DNA of 64,000 nucleotides from Phyllostachys edulis (lineage: Eukaryota > Streptophyta > Magnoliopsida > Poales > Poaceae): the NCBI GenBank assembly GCA_036346405.1, contig CM070563.1, positions 25,915,600-25,979,599 of the forward strand, given 5' to 3'. Made by a program: the position numbers and the translations under genes. Shown here piece after piece: positions 21,166-33,045 of the stretch. Positions within the stretch are counted from its first letter, which is position 1. Every line of letters starts with the position of its first letter. The notes under the pieces are model-generated. The model saw nothing but the letters and a program-made list of their open reading frames with translations. It was not told the origin of the DNA and did not search any database.

Positions 21166-22980
21166 CATGGACATATCAGAGGGGTGGCCACATGGCTAAG
21201 TCGTGGGGCACCGAATGGCCCATAGGGGTGGTAGCCCCCAGTGGACTTGGAGGCACCCATGAGGCTAACTCATGTGTGTCTTGAAGGTGTGCCCACAACA
21301 CTAAGTCACAGGCACACTAGAGGGGCGTCCACGAGGTTAAGTCATGTGGCACCGAATGGCCACTAGGGGTGGTAGCCCCCAGTGGACTTGGAGGTGCCCA
21401 TGAGGCTAACTCATGGGTGCATTGGATGTGTGCCCTCGACAGTGAGTCACAGGCACATCTGTGCCGCCCACGAGGCTAAGTCGTGGGGCACCGAATGGCC
21501 ACTAGGGGTGGTAGCCCCCAGTGGACTTGGAGGTGCCCATGAGGCTAACTCATGGGCGCATTGGATGTGTGCCATCGACAGTAAGTCACGGGCATACCGG
21601 TTGCACCCACGAGGCTAAGTCGTGGGCATTGAACTATGAGGGCGATGGAGCCCTTTTAACCTGCAGGTGGGTTTTTTGTGGTGATCGGGAATGCATGAGA
21701 ATGCTTAACCCTTGCGAAACAATGGAGCTTGGCATGCGAGGACCCGGAGGTCGTTGGTGGCGTGGCACGAGTCTAAGGGGACGAGTCCTCAACAAGATCC
21801 ATCAACTTGGTACTGGACCAAAGTTGTCGCTTATGCCTTAGGTCTAGTAGGACACGAGCCGCCATGGTGGAGGCGACGGACGCCCAAGCCACCATGGACT
21901 TTTGCTAGGGGAGACCGTGGAGGTCGTACACCCTATGCACCCTGAGGGTGGTCGCTCATGCCCTAGGGCCAGTAGGACACGAACCGCTATGGTGGAGGCG
22001 ACGGACGTCCAAGCCACCATGGACTTTTGTCAGGGGAGACCACAGAGGTCGTACGCCCTACTCACCACGAGGGTGGTCGCTCATGCCCTAGGGCCAGTAG
22101 GACACGAGCCGCCATGGTGGAGGCGACAGACTACTAGGGGTGGTAGCCCCCAATGGACTTGGAGGTGCCCATGAGGCTAACTCATGGGTGCATTGGATGT
22201 GTGCCCTCGACAGTGAGTCACAGGCACATCTGTGCTGCCCACGAGGCTAAGTCGTGGGGCACCGAATGGCCACTAGGGGTGGTAGCCCCCAGTGGACTTG
22301 GAGGTGCCCATGAGGCTAACTCATGGGCGCATTGGATGTGTGCCATCGACAGTAAGTCATGGGCACACCGGTTGCACCCACGAGGCTAAGTCGTGGGCAT
22401 TGAACTATGAGGGCGATGGAGCCCTTTTAACCTGCAGGTGTGTTTTTTGTGGTGATTGGGAATGCATGAGAATGGTTAACCCTTGCGAAGCAATGGAGAT
22501 TGGCATGCGAGGACCCGGAGGTCGTTCGGCGTGTGGCCTGGAGTCTAAGGGGGACGAGTCCTCAGCACATCCATCAACTTGGTACTGGACCAAAGTTGTC
22601 GCTTATGCCTTAGGTCTAGTTGGACACGAGCCGCCATGGTGGAGGCGACGGACGCCCAAGCCACCATGGAATTTTGCTAGGGGAGACCGTGGAGGTCGTA
22701 CACCCTATGCACCCTGAGGGTGGTTGCTCATGCCCTAGGGCCAGTAGGACACGAACCGCTATGGTGGAGGCGACGGATGCCCAAGCCACTATGGACTTTT
22801 GTTAGGGGAGACCATGGAGGTCGTACGCCCTACTCACCACGAGGGTGGTCGCTCATGCCCTAGGGCCAGTAGGACACGAGCCGCCATGGTGGAGGCGACG
22901 AACGCCCAAGCCACCATGGACTTTTGCTAGGGGAGACCGTGGAGGTCGTACGCCCTACGCACCACGAGGGTGAAATCCCT
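21166..22980. repeat. Nested tandem repeats: 772-bp duplication and 125-bp units
   Basis: A block starting ACTAGGGGTGGTAGCCCCCA occurs at about 21362 and again at about 22134, giving a tandem duplication of about 772 bp. Within it is a roughly 125-bp repeat with CCATGGTGGAGGCGACGGAC and AGGGGAGACCGTGGAGGTCG (starts at 21861, 21986, 22111, and again in the second block). A third layer holds GAGGCTAAGTCGTGGG phrases. No coding signal. Confidence 0.9.
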
Positions 22981-23414
22981 TGGAGGGAAAGTGTCTTGAG
23001 AGCCCATACGAGATTTGTATGTCGAAACTGTCCCCTAACAGTTGCGTGTTAGGGGGCAGCCCCTGTAGCGAGCCTTAATCGCTCGCGCCGCATGGACGTC
23101 ATGCGTCCCAGGGGTGATGGTTGGCCTCGGAATCCTTAGCCTTCGAGCTGCGAGGGTGCCTCGAACTGCTTGCCCTTGGCTGGGCCTCGCATCGACCCGC
23201 ACAAGGGAGGAGGATGCGCATGGGAGCCCCAGGGCACGTAGGACGTTGCCATCCCGAGGTGGATGGCCCTGATCCCCGACAAGGGTGCTCAGCTGGGGCT
23301 CCTTCAAAGAGCGGATGGGTCGTCCACGAGATCATTGCTCTTCGGAGCTGGAGGTGGTTTCGTGGACTTAGAGTATTTTTGGTAGGAGACATAGCCTTTA
23401 AATCGATTAGCTCT
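22981..23414 (-). other. Leader region of the large derivative
   Basis: This lies just downstream of the primer-binding site in the direction of transcription. A frame at 23488-23099 crosses the LTR border and shows no gag motif. It is probably an untranslated leader. Confidence 0.4.
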
Positions 23415-23434
23415 GATCCCCCGGTCGGCGCCAA
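23415..23434 (-). promoter_or_regulatory. Primer-binding site (TGGCGCCGAC type)
   Basis: The minus strand after the LTR end TACAACA reads T then TGGCGCCGACCGGGGGATC. The TGGCGCC core is the usual tRNA 3'-end complement in several plant Gypsy lineages. It fixes element orientation as leftward. Confidence 0.75.
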
Positions 23435-23859
23435 TGTTGTAGGTGTAAAAACCAAACACGAGTGAGGGTGGGCGTCGGCCGTCGACAATTTGTCGTCACG
23501 AGGGTAAAAATGACACGAGGATTTATCTGAGTTCGGGGCTCGAGAGGACCGCCCTACTCCTGTCGGTGAGCCAACGGGGGGTTACCTCCGGAGAGGGACC
23601 CCCCGAGGGCTCACCAGTTTGAACAAGTTTCTTTATTGCTCAAGAGAGCCCTCCTTTTGAAAGGAGGGATACATGGAGTATTTATAGGCTCTTGGGCCTG
23701 TACAAATGACCAAAGTTCCCCTTGGGGGATAGCTACACTATGAGTACAAACGAGGGGTATTACAGTCTTTCAGGAGTGTTACTGCACTTCTTGGACCTGT
23801 ACGTGAGTCTTCTGCAAGGCGGACCCCATTAGTGTGATGGATGAATTATTCTTACAACA
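23435..23859 (-). repeat. 5' LTR of the large derivative
   Basis: Pairs with 10972-11386. It contains TACATGGAGTATTTATAGGC on the plus strand and the same TGTTGTA/TACAACA ends. The sequence on its right is internal, not host, which is abnormal for a 5' LTR. Confidence 0.9.
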
Positions 23860-23961
23860 CTAGCCCCCCTGCCCCTTGGCGTTTTAGGGGAAACGTCGGA
23901 AGGGGCAGTCTTGAATTGTGCCTTTTATGCAGAGATTGATATTCCAAAAAAGTCCTGGTGA
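23860..23961 (-). mobile_element. Remnant of a second copy: PPT and internal end
   Basis: A polypurine tract (GGGGCAGGGGGGCTAG, 23860-23875) plus about 86 bp homologous to 11403-11485, ending abruptly at the duplicated segment at 23962. It shows that another copy of the element once extended rightward. Confidence 0.8.
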
Positions 23962-24197
23962 GAGAGAGGAGGAGGGTGAGAAGATTGAACGGTAGAGGGG
24001 AGAAACCTCACCGTGAGGCCCTGTCCCATAGAATTTGTTCCCTGGTAACTCACTGACCATTTAGAAGAATATCTAGTATCTAATTAGCACTGGGTTGCAT
24101 CTGATCCACTTGGTCAAGAATCTCTACATCTTACTAAAGCCCAAGCCGATAATTTTTTTTTAAAAAAAGACTCTACAGAGACATCTATCGTTGTTTG
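23962..24197. repeat. Duplicated segment, copy 2, left part
   Basis: Homologous to 8556-8790, starting inside the Mutator MITE (CTCACCGTGAGGCCC present, left MITE end absent). It ends with the Copia target site GTTTG (24193-24197). Confidence 0.9.
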
Positions 24198-24327
24198 TGT
24201 TAGAGATATATGTATAGTGTGTTATTCTCCATTGTTATGAGGGGTTATTTGCATATTCACCTCCTGTACTTTGTATATATATACTGGCCCATTGGCCTCA
24301 TAATGAATACAAGCGCTATTCATAACA
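24198..24327 (+). repeat. Copia 5' LTR (130 bp)
   Basis: Ends TGTTAGAGATATATG and CATAACA. Compared with the 3' LTR it has one extra TA and differs at 12 sites; at 11 of these this copy has G or C where the 3' LTR has A or T. Confidence 0.95.
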
Positions 24328-24340
24328 TGGTATCAGAGCG
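24328..24340 (+). promoter_or_regulatory. Copia primer-binding site
   Basis: TGGTATCAGAGCG directly follows the 5' LTR; it matches the 3' end of initiator methionine tRNA, the common primer of plant Copia elements. Confidence 0.9.
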
Positions 24341-25183
24341 TACCTAGAGTTTCCTTTGCCAAGCCGCCACCGCCGTCGCTGGTTCTTTTTCCAGTCACCG
24401 CCGTCGATAGGTTTTGCCCGTTGCTTCGCTTGTCTCCTGTCGACGCCCGGTCTTGCTCTGGAGCTGGTCTTGCTTTGGAGCCGACGACGTCTTCATCACC
24501 GCCGTCACTGTGGTTCTGCGGTTCTTCATCGGGCCGCTCGTGTCCGCTCGGGTCACCCGCGCTCGGGATGCCCGCGCCGCCGGGTCCTCGGGACGCCCGT
24601 GAGGACACCATCGCTCCATCCGAAGGCTTCTTCATCCCTGCGCCTGTGCCTGCTCTGCCGTGCCGAATAGCTCCGACCACCTCCTCGCGCGAGGTCGCCG
24701 CGCACGCGGCCACTCCAGATCCGGGCGTCTCCATCGCCGGCAAGCCTGGATCCGGCCTCTCCTCCGTCGGATCCGGCTTCCCCGCCGCCATGTCTCTTCT
24801 GCCTCAGATCCGGCTGTCGGTCTCTTCCCTGCGCGGATCCGGGCTCCAGCCGGATCCGCCGCCGTATTGCCGCTCGGACTTCCTCTTCGCTGGCGTGGCG
24901 TCGTCGAGAGACGCCACCACCACCGCTACCGCTACTAGGGGGGAACCCTAGTCCCCCCCCGTTCGTGCCGCTCTCGCCTCCGTGTGGGCTTTCGCAGGCC
25001 GGGCGGTTATTTGAGCCGGCCCGAGTAAAAAAAACGTCGATCTAACCACTGCGCCGTCCAGCGCCGCTTGTTAGACTTCGTTGCCTTGGTCGCCGTGCCA
25101 TCTAGCGCTGCCTACCGATGGCTTCCGTTCTTTGAGTGGTGTTGATGTCTACTACTCCTCTCCGTGCTTTCGCCGCTTGTCCA
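24341..25183 (+). pseudogene. Copia leader and shortened gag
   Basis: An open frame 24421-24951 is GC-rich with Pro/Arg/Ser bias and shows no gag motif; it is probably leader sequence. After removal of the CACTA and one CCA, codons before the insertion read directly into the PPATPTAPRF stretch ahead of the zinc knuckle. The main capsid part of gag, usually several hundred residues, is missing, so a deletion is likely. Confidence 0.5.
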
Positions 25184-25600
25184 CACTACTACAAAAAGGT
25201 CTTCACGAGCGGTTCAAAAACTCCATCACGAGCGGTTTCGTGAGCCATCGAGTTTATGGGTCGATAATGCATGAGGTCATCACGAGCGGTTTTCGAACCG
25301 CTCGTAATATATAATATCACGAGCGGTTTGTAGATGAAACCGTGCGTGATACTCGACTTCCACAGGCGATGCGTAGATAAAACCGTCGTGATACTCGACT
25401 ACCTGAGGCGATGTCAGATGAAACCGTCCGTGATACTCGACTACCACGCACGATGCAGCCAGATGAAACCGTCTGTGTCCACTATCAGACGGTTTCATCT
25501 ACGCATCCGTGCTGTGGTAGTCGAGTATCACGGCGGTTTCATTACTGACATGCTCGGGTAGTCGATCATCCTGACATTTTATCTCTGATCGTCTGTGATA
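25184..25600. repeat. CACTA left sub-terminal repeats
   Basis: ATCACGAGCGGTT and its complement AACCGCTCGT, grading into GATGAAACCG(T)C motifs, repeat in both orientations over about 400 bp. Such arrays are the transposase-binding zones of CACTA elements. Confidence 0.85.
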
Positions 25601-25808
25601 TTCTTTGCATTGCTAAATATATTTACATTTATTGGCTAGCCTCAGAAATGCTAGCCATGCCCTCTGAAACAAGCACATCCAATTCGCATTCATTTCAGAA
25701 GCACATCAAAATTGCATTCATTTCAGAAACAAGCACATCCAATTCACAAATCAATTAACTAAAATTAACCATTAATGTACATTAATTTACACACATGTAC
25801 CATTAAGT

Positions 25809-28800
25809 TCAATCTACACTGTGGAAACTCCCATCTGGATTTATAACCTCTCTGTTCAGGAATGACGCAAGGTGTGATCGAACTTTTATGAGCTCGCTCT
25901 GTTCCAACGCAGTTTCAGCGATGGTTGCAACCTGTCGATAGGAAGATTAAATTCGTGCTTATATAAATTGGTAAGTATATATGAAATAATTGTTGCAAGA
26001 TTGACAAACCTGAGGATCATTGGTGATCGCGGAACCGATGAATAGTTTCATGTTGTGACAAACATAGTATCCTGAGCGTTGCGGCCCGATCGGCTTTGGT
26101 GGCCTTGCAAAAATAGAATTGGTTAGTTCGAGAGGCATTACTACGAAGTGTTATATAGGATTAATGTGTACTAGCTAGCGAGTGGGAAAGTTAGATCGTC
26201 TTTGCTGACAACCTTCCCCGCAATACCCTCCAGAGCGATTAACACGTCGAACACCCTCACGTGACTCCAAGAAGTTAGCCTTAGCCATTGCAAAGGAAGG
26301 AAAGACTACAATAGAGTTTGTATGGAGGAAATGTGTTTACCTATTGATTAAATTCCGGATAACTGTGAAGTTGTGATTGGACCTCTTTAGGGAATCTAGG
26401 TATATTACCCATTTCTGTTTTGGTATAATTACAATTAGAATCCAGTGGAAGCTACATAGGTATGTCAGCATGATCATTAAACCTAAGTTCGTGTTGCTTA
26501 TAAAGTACAAATCAACAAGTATAGCCAGTAGTGCAACACTTACTTCTGGATGTAGGGCAAAAGTATGTATTCCGTGTTGCGGCGAGCCCGGAAAAACTCT
26601 ATAACGTAATCCTCAACGAATCTTGCATTCTTCTTGATGCTTTGCTTGGAGACCACGTGTGGGTCGAGGAAACCTACCGGTGATTTCCTTCTTTCGGCTT
26701 CATACATCATGTATCTATATACAAAAGCAAGGAGTTATATATAACATTTATCGATATTACACGAACATTGACCGTGATTGTACACACTTACAGTGTCTAG
26801 CATCGTATGAGTGAGACGTTGAGCTCATCGAGGTTGAAGAGACAGAACAAGTCATTGAAGGTCACCGTGAAGACATAGTCTTGATGCTCATGGTTAAAAT
26901 GATCCTTCTTGAACTTGACGGTGACACCCGAGCGTCGCTGATCAGCAGGCTTGTTGGACTGTTCCATGTACCATGTATGCAATGCCGTGCAAGCCGGTCC
27001 TAGGGTAGGGCTGTCTAACCTCTCGACCAATGGCTCGCCTAGCACGAATTTCTGGGCCAACGGCAGAAGGGGATATCGGGGACGAGTCGGTAGTCTTCAA
27101 TTTCTCCTTCTTTGCCTCGCTTTGTATAGGTCATCTTCACAAGAGTCGTGAGCACGAGGTGTAGATCAGGACATTCTGTGAAGTTGACAGGAGCGGGTAG
27201 CTCGAGCGAGATGTCCACCTTGGGCCACTGGATGAATGTTCCAACGGCTTGCCCTAGAGTCATGACCTCATCGTTTGGGGAATATCTGTGAGATGGCCTG
27301 AAATTGGCACAAACACCGTCCACATTCACTTTTGCAAAACCGGAGTAATTGTTGCACGTGCACCAAAGCCCGACACGGATGGATACACTGCCCCAAGCGA
27401 CATCTAGGGAACAGAGGCATATCTCACTTGGAGCTTGCACTTCATAGCCACCTACATAACGATACAAAATTAGCTACTCCAACAGGCCCATCAATGGATC
27501 GAGCATTCGAAATAATAATTATTACGGATGTCATCGATGAAATCTGAAATCACCTATTGGGGTAGGGTTAGGGTTGACCTTGACTACTCGAAGTTTGGGG
27601 GGCTAGCACAGAGGGGCAGGGTGGGGTTTGCAATCGATTTGGGAGTTGCAATTCCCTAATCCTTTCCTCAAAGGTCTCCATCGACCATTCTTTGGCGCTC
27701 GATCTCACTCTCGATGGATTGGTGATCTCATCTCGATGGATTGATGAGCTCTCATCTCGATGGATTGATGAGCTCATCTCGAGGATTGATGAATCTCCTC
27801 TCGTAGCTTTGCATCGCGCTCGGCTTTGGCTCCCTTCCTACTCCGGCACGATCCGGAGTCCGCTTGGAACCATTTTCCCCATGTAACATAAACACCATCG
27901 CCTCTCGTGCGACCCGGATGTTCACTGTTTCCTAGGGCCGCGGAGAGTATATCTTTCTCCCTGTCTGCCTGGAATAAGCCTTGGGAAGATTGTGCACTCA
28001 GCGTTACCTGTAATAGCCCAACATGTCATTTCACTTCCTATGAAGTTATGTAGTAATTACAAACTAGGTTGTTTGATATCTTACCAGGCGCTGGGACACT
28101 TCCTGGTCTGCGGGGTTTGGAAAGTACACTTCCCCCGTAGGCCCAATACGTAACCTCCCAAATAACCACTGTTGGGAGCGCATATCAGTGATCTCGGGAA
28201 ATGGTGGGAAGACATTCGAACAGCTTGCCTACTGTTCCTGATCCCTCCATATCGGGGCTTTACCCGCATACCCAGCGGTGCCGAGTCTGTAGGGGTGCTT
28301 GTTTTTTGCCTAGAGGGACGTGTGCGCCGCACTTTCACTCCTAAATTCATCTGTCGTCTTCTTCGCCACAAACTCGGCCCAGGACTCTTCCAAGAATGGA
28401 TACTTGTGGAAGGGCCTCAGATCCTTCTCCACGTAGTTCTTGACAAGCATGCTCTTGAAGTTCTTCCCGCTTTACGCTTTGTAGCAACCGTGTCGTTGCA
28501 CGAGTCGAGTGTTCTGCCGGGATCTCGAGCGATTTGAGAATATCCGTCGGCCTGGCGGTTTCGATTGTTCGGGCACCACCTTCCACGAATCGTAGGTGAC
28601 GCCGACCCGTTCTGTGCAACTATTTCGACCGTTCTCCGGAATGCGGACCTTCGCTCGGCGAGATTGATAGGGTCCCGGTGATCGACCTCCGTGATGGTAA
28701 ATCGGCCCCGGGCCTTTTGATATTCCTCTTCTTCTACGCGGTTGGATATTGTTCGAGAGGATGGTGCATCATCGGACACATGCGGCGATGGCGAAGAATG

Positions 28801-28812
28801 AGCGGAAGACAT
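25809..28812 (-). pseudogene. CACTA second ORF with Ulp1/C48-like peptidase domain
   Basis: The likely start is MSSAHSSPSPHVS at 28812. Next come AERRSAFRRTVEIVAQNG (about 28600), a mid-region around GFAKVNVDGVC (27325) of the type found in CACTA-associated proteins, then LGEPLVERL and FNDLFCLFNLDELNVSLIRC (27060-26797). The peptidase part follows: RRKSPVGFLDPHVVSKQS (26700), RNTEYILLPYIQ, HWILIVIIPKQKWVIYLDS with the catalytic-His region (26450), and GPQRSGYYVCHNMKLFI (26060). Ser stands where family members usually have the catalytic Cys before GYYVC. The last exon is 25809-25931 and ends in VINPDGSFHSVD; its 3' splice site and the exon before it (26010-26103) are intact. Several frameshifts lie between 26700 and 28500. 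Such proteins accompany TNP2 in grass CACTA elements; their role is unclear. Confidence 0.7.
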
Positions 28813-29188
28813 CTTCACAAGAAATAGAACATCATGTGAACAAATGAAATCGATTATAAAGCTAAGATTTAACATTGGTTACCTTTGGGCGTCGAGGAGA
28901 AGGACGAGGAAGAAGCGATCTGGAGCAAAGCAGGGCGCGTTGAAGGGGAGGCACGTAGAGCTTAGGTGAGGGGAGAGGTAGTGCTCGGGCAGGAGGCGCG
29001 CGGGCTTGGGGGAGACGCTACTGGCCGGAGGAGGAGGCGGCGTCAGCAGGATTGTAGGAGGAGTCGCACGGGTTTGAGGAGGCGTCGAGGACTGCGGCAA
29101 GACAGCTCTGGGAGGAGGAGCGAGAGTTGAGAAACTTAATTGTTTGAGTGGCAGGCGCGCAATACCCTAGAGTCCGAATGTAAATAGG

Positions 29189-29365
29189 GATGGACATCAC
29201 AGACGGTTCTAAATTAGAACTATCTGTGATATGTGATGTATCACAGACGGTTCCAATTAACAACCGTCTGTGATATATTGTATCATAGACGGTTTTTACC
29301 AATGAACCATTTGTGATATATAATCACAGACGGTTTGTAGCTCAAACTGTCTGTGATATTATTTT
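29189..29365. repeat. Internal block of CACTA sub-terminal repeats
   Basis: At least four TCACAGACGGTT units with complements AACCGTCTGTGA, the motif of the right end (33046-33410). It is followed by GGGCTAGCCTCAGGAAATGC (29391), which also follows the true left end (25636). This looks like the left end of a second CACTA element without its CACTA terminus. Confidence 0.85.
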
Positions 29366-29586
29366 GTATTGGTTAATCTAGATCTGTTTATGGGCTAGCC
29401 TCAGGAAATGCTAGTCATGCCCTCTGAAACAAGCAGAAAAGACAACATGTACATGTATATACATCCAATTCACAATCATTTGAGAAATAATCACATCCAT
29501 TTTACAGTACAAATCAATTAATTAACTCAAATGAACTAAAATTAACCATTCATCAGAACGTATATATATATACACACATTGTTCAA

Positions 29587-32500
29587 TTAATCTTTAAAAA
29601 TTAGCCCTTCATGATGATCGACGCGTATGTAGCTAGTTTCGTCATGTTCTTCTTCCTCGACCCTTATGCCGTTTCCGAAAGGTGGCAACTCATCAAATTG
29701 ATTGTATTCTTCCTCGTCCACTACATTCTCAACTCCGACAATCCTCCTTTTTCCATGAAGAACTACGTGACGCTTCTTATTTGCCGGGTCGGTAACATAG
29801 AAGACTTGAACAACTTGGTTGCTTGAGACGAATGGTTCGTCTTTGTATCCGACACGTTCGAGGTCCACGGTAGTGATGTCGTACTTGTCGACCTTCACCT
29901 GTGGGAGATGGACCCAACGGCACCGAAATAGGGGGATCTTGAAAAGCACGTAGTCAAGCTCCCATATCTCCTCTATTTGCCCATAGTAGGAGCTCCTCAT
30001 TTCATCGATCTTGAATGCATCTATCACGGACACGCTGCTACGGTTAGTGCTTTTTATATTATGAGCCTGCGTATAGAATGTGTACCCATTTATGTCGTAT
30101 CCTTGCCATGTCACAACTGTAAATGTTGGCCCTTTTGCCAACCATATCAGCATATCACTTGACGAGCTCCTAGCGAGTCGCTCCTTTAACCATTGGTTGA
30201 ACTGTCTGTTTTGTTGTCTTGTGATCCAAACATCGCCGCACGGATTACATTGCGAAACACGTCCTTGTGTTGGTCGATATACGGGGACACTTCAGTCATA
30301 TGTTGTAAGACCGTGAAATGGGCTTGAGCATACGCATTCATATCTAGAGTGATTTCTTTCCTTCTGATGGTCCCAATACCCTCGAGCCTCCCCTCATGGC
30401 GAGATCGAGGCACACCTATCAGTTCGACCTGAGCCATGTAATTGACGCAAAACTCAATGACCTCTTCGGTTGCATAACCTTCGACGATGCTGCCCTCTGG
30501 CCGAGATCGATTCCGTACATAGGACTTGAGAATTCCCATGAACCTCTCGAACGGGTACATGCTACATAGGAACACGGGCCCGCACATCTTTATCTCCCTC
30601 ACAATATGAACAATGAGATAGACCTTGATATCGAAAAACGACGAAGGGAAATACATCTCAAGATCACATAGAGTCGTCACCACCTCGTCCTGCAGAGCAT
30701 CTAGTCCTTCGGGATTGATGACCTTCTGAGCAATTGTGTTAAAGAAATAACACAGCCTCATGATTGTCTCTCGGACCTTGATCGGCAAAATACTTCTAAT
30801 TGCAAAAGGGAGTATTTGTGTCATCAACACTTGACAATCATGAGACTTCATGCCAATTAACTTCAAATCTTCCATCGAAACAAGTTTCTTCACGTTGGCG
30901 GAGTAACCGGACGGAACTTTCACACCATGCAAGCACCGCGATTCGGTTCTCTCGACCTTGGGCGATTGTGTAACAAGCGAGGGGAATACGTTAAATCCTT
31001 TATCGATCGTTGTTGGTGCTAACTCAGGTTTGATGTCCATATCAACCAAGTCAAGCTGTGCGTTGACACCATCCTTTGTTTTGTCACGAATGCTTAGTAA
31101 GAGACCAATCAAGCTGTCACATACATTCTTCTCTACGTGCATGACGTCGATGCAGTGGCGAACTTCTAGGTGCTCCCAATAAGGTAAGTCCCAAAATATT
31201 GATCTCTTCTTCCACATGTTCTTATTACGGATCCTCGATTTACATCCCTTTCCGAGCACAACATCTAAATCCTTAACCATATAATATACCTCTTTTCCGC
31301 TTAAATGCCTTGGAGCTAAACTGTCTTCCTTCTCTCCGTCGAATTGTTTCTTCATCCTGCGGTATGGGTGAGCCCTCCGAAGGAACCTACGATGACGCAT
31401 GTACACGGTTTTCTTGAGTGATTGACCACATACTCTCGGTATCATCTAAGCGGTGAGTCTGGGCTTTGGCCCCTTGTACTTTGGTCCGAAGCCAGTTAGT
31501 AAGGCGGGATAATCATTTATGGTGCGAGAACAACAAGGAATGTAAAGTGAAGTTCTCTCGTTTATGCGCATCCCATACATGCACCCTTCAATCCACGGTA
31601 TTTTTAGATCTTCTATCAATGGTGCTAGGTACACATCAATATCATTCCCAGGTTGCTTGGCCCTTGGATAAATATCGACAACAAAATATACTTCCGCTTC
31701 ATACACAACCAAGGAGGAAGGTTGTGAATCTGAGCATCACGGGCCAAGTGCTATGTCCCGCTCATGTTCTTGAAAGGATTCATTCCATCATACTCAATCC
31801 AAACCTTATATTCCTCGATTCCCTTTTGAAGTCTCGCAAACCTCCTATCGATGTTTCTCCATAGGGCGGAATCACTAGGGTATCTTAGCTTTCCGTCATT
31901 CTTACGCTCCTCGAGTGCCAATCTGACGATTTGCATTCTTTGGGTTTGGAAAAAACCGCTTCAAGCGAGGAATTACAGAAGATACCACGCCACCTTAGCA
32001 GGAGGTCCTTTCTTCACCTCGATTCCTCGTCGTCATCGATTGATTCTTACGCTTGTATCGGGATCGTTGCACGGACATACATGCATGTTTGTATACTCGT
32101 TACGGTAGAGGATCTGATCGTTCGGACATGCATGTATTCTTTCTACTTCCATTCCCAATGGACAAAGAACCTTCTTGGCTTTGTAGGTGGTTTTGGGAAA
32201 CTTCGTTTCCCTCCTAAGCTATGTACGCTAAGAGACCTAATGACCCGTGAAACTATTGTCGGACCAACCGTTACTTGCCTTCAATTTCAGCAGTTTAAGC
32301 ACGAGATGACAACCTTGTGTATTAAACTGCGGCAGGGAACAAAAGGTTTCTCCGAGTCCTCCATCAAACCCGGAATTGAACATACTCCCTCTCATCACGG
32401 TTCCTTCGCGCCATAAAGCATCGATCTAGATTGTCATCGTGCGACCTATCCGAATTGGAACCACAATCGACATCATCCGTGACATATCGTTGACTTCTGT

Positions 32501-32770
32501 ATAATATGCATATCGTTGACTTCTGTGTAATATGCTCTTCACCGTGGATCGGGTCCAACATGTATAACCCTTTTGAAACCCTTGAATCAAGTGTGTTTCG
32601 ATCACGCTCGGTTGTTAAACATTTTGATTCTCATGATCAATACATAGACAATACATATATTCCGCCCCCTTATTGAACATATCTTCCTCGACTTCTCTTG
32701 TAAAAGCAAACACGCCATTACTGTACTCTTCACTCACACGGTTCTCAGCGTACATCCAGCTTCGGTCCAT
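29587..32770 (-). pseudogene. TNP2-like CACTA transposase
   Basis: The start MDRSWMYAENRVSEEYSNGV (ATG at 32770) is the transposase-associated N-terminal domain. Degraded zinc-finger region 32000-32600 (GYTCWTR, KNTCMSERS traces). The catalytic part follows: EYDGMNPFKN, then PGNDIDVYLAPLIEDLK (31660), then the long frame 31445-30186 with HCIDVMHVEKNVCDSLIGLL, then a DUF4218 segment CSMYPFERFMGILKSYVRN and GSIVEGYATEEVIEFCVNYM. A one-base shift near 30190 separates it from a DUF4216 segment (30153-29587: TVVTWQGYDINGYTFYTQAH, then WELDYVLFKIPLFRCRWV). The transposase recognises the sub-terminal repeats and cuts the element out. Frameshifts and stops make this copy inactive. Confidence 0.85.
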
Positions 32771-33045
32771 TACACGGTTCGTATTGAAAACCCTGGAAAT
32801 AAATAAAAGGGTGTCAATGAAGTCGGGAAGGTCCAATCTTGGTATTTGGTCGTCGATCGATGAACGAGAGGCACGCACGACAAGCTCCTCGGCGACAATA
32901 GCCGAATTGGACCACACGGCGGGCTCGATGAGGTGGCGATGGACTCACCGGGCTTAGAGATCGCCATGATTCTGCAAATGCAGTGAAGATGGAGATCAAC
33001 AAGACTCTACTAGGGAGCTATGTACCGTCATGATGAGTTAATTAT

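Larger units (their letters stand above)
10972..23961 (-). mobile_element. Large LTR retrotransposon derivative without gag-pol
   Basis: Two direct LTRs (10972-11386 and 23435-23859) begin and end with TGTTGTA/TACAACA. A primer-binding site sits inside the right LTR and a polypurine tract inside the left one, so the element reads leftward. The roughly 12-kb interior, about 4 kb of it a later solo LTR, holds no gag, protease, RT, RNase H or integrase motif. It consists of GC-rich tandem repeats. This is the layout of a large non-autonomous retrotransposon derivative. A second polypurine tract and 102 bp of internal sequence lie outside the right LTR (23860-23961). Confidence 0.8.

Noticed and set aside
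24421..24951. A 176-codon protein upstream in the Copia element
   Set aside because: Pro/Ser/Arg-rich composition with no gag motif, also open on other frames; it fits a GC-rich leader.
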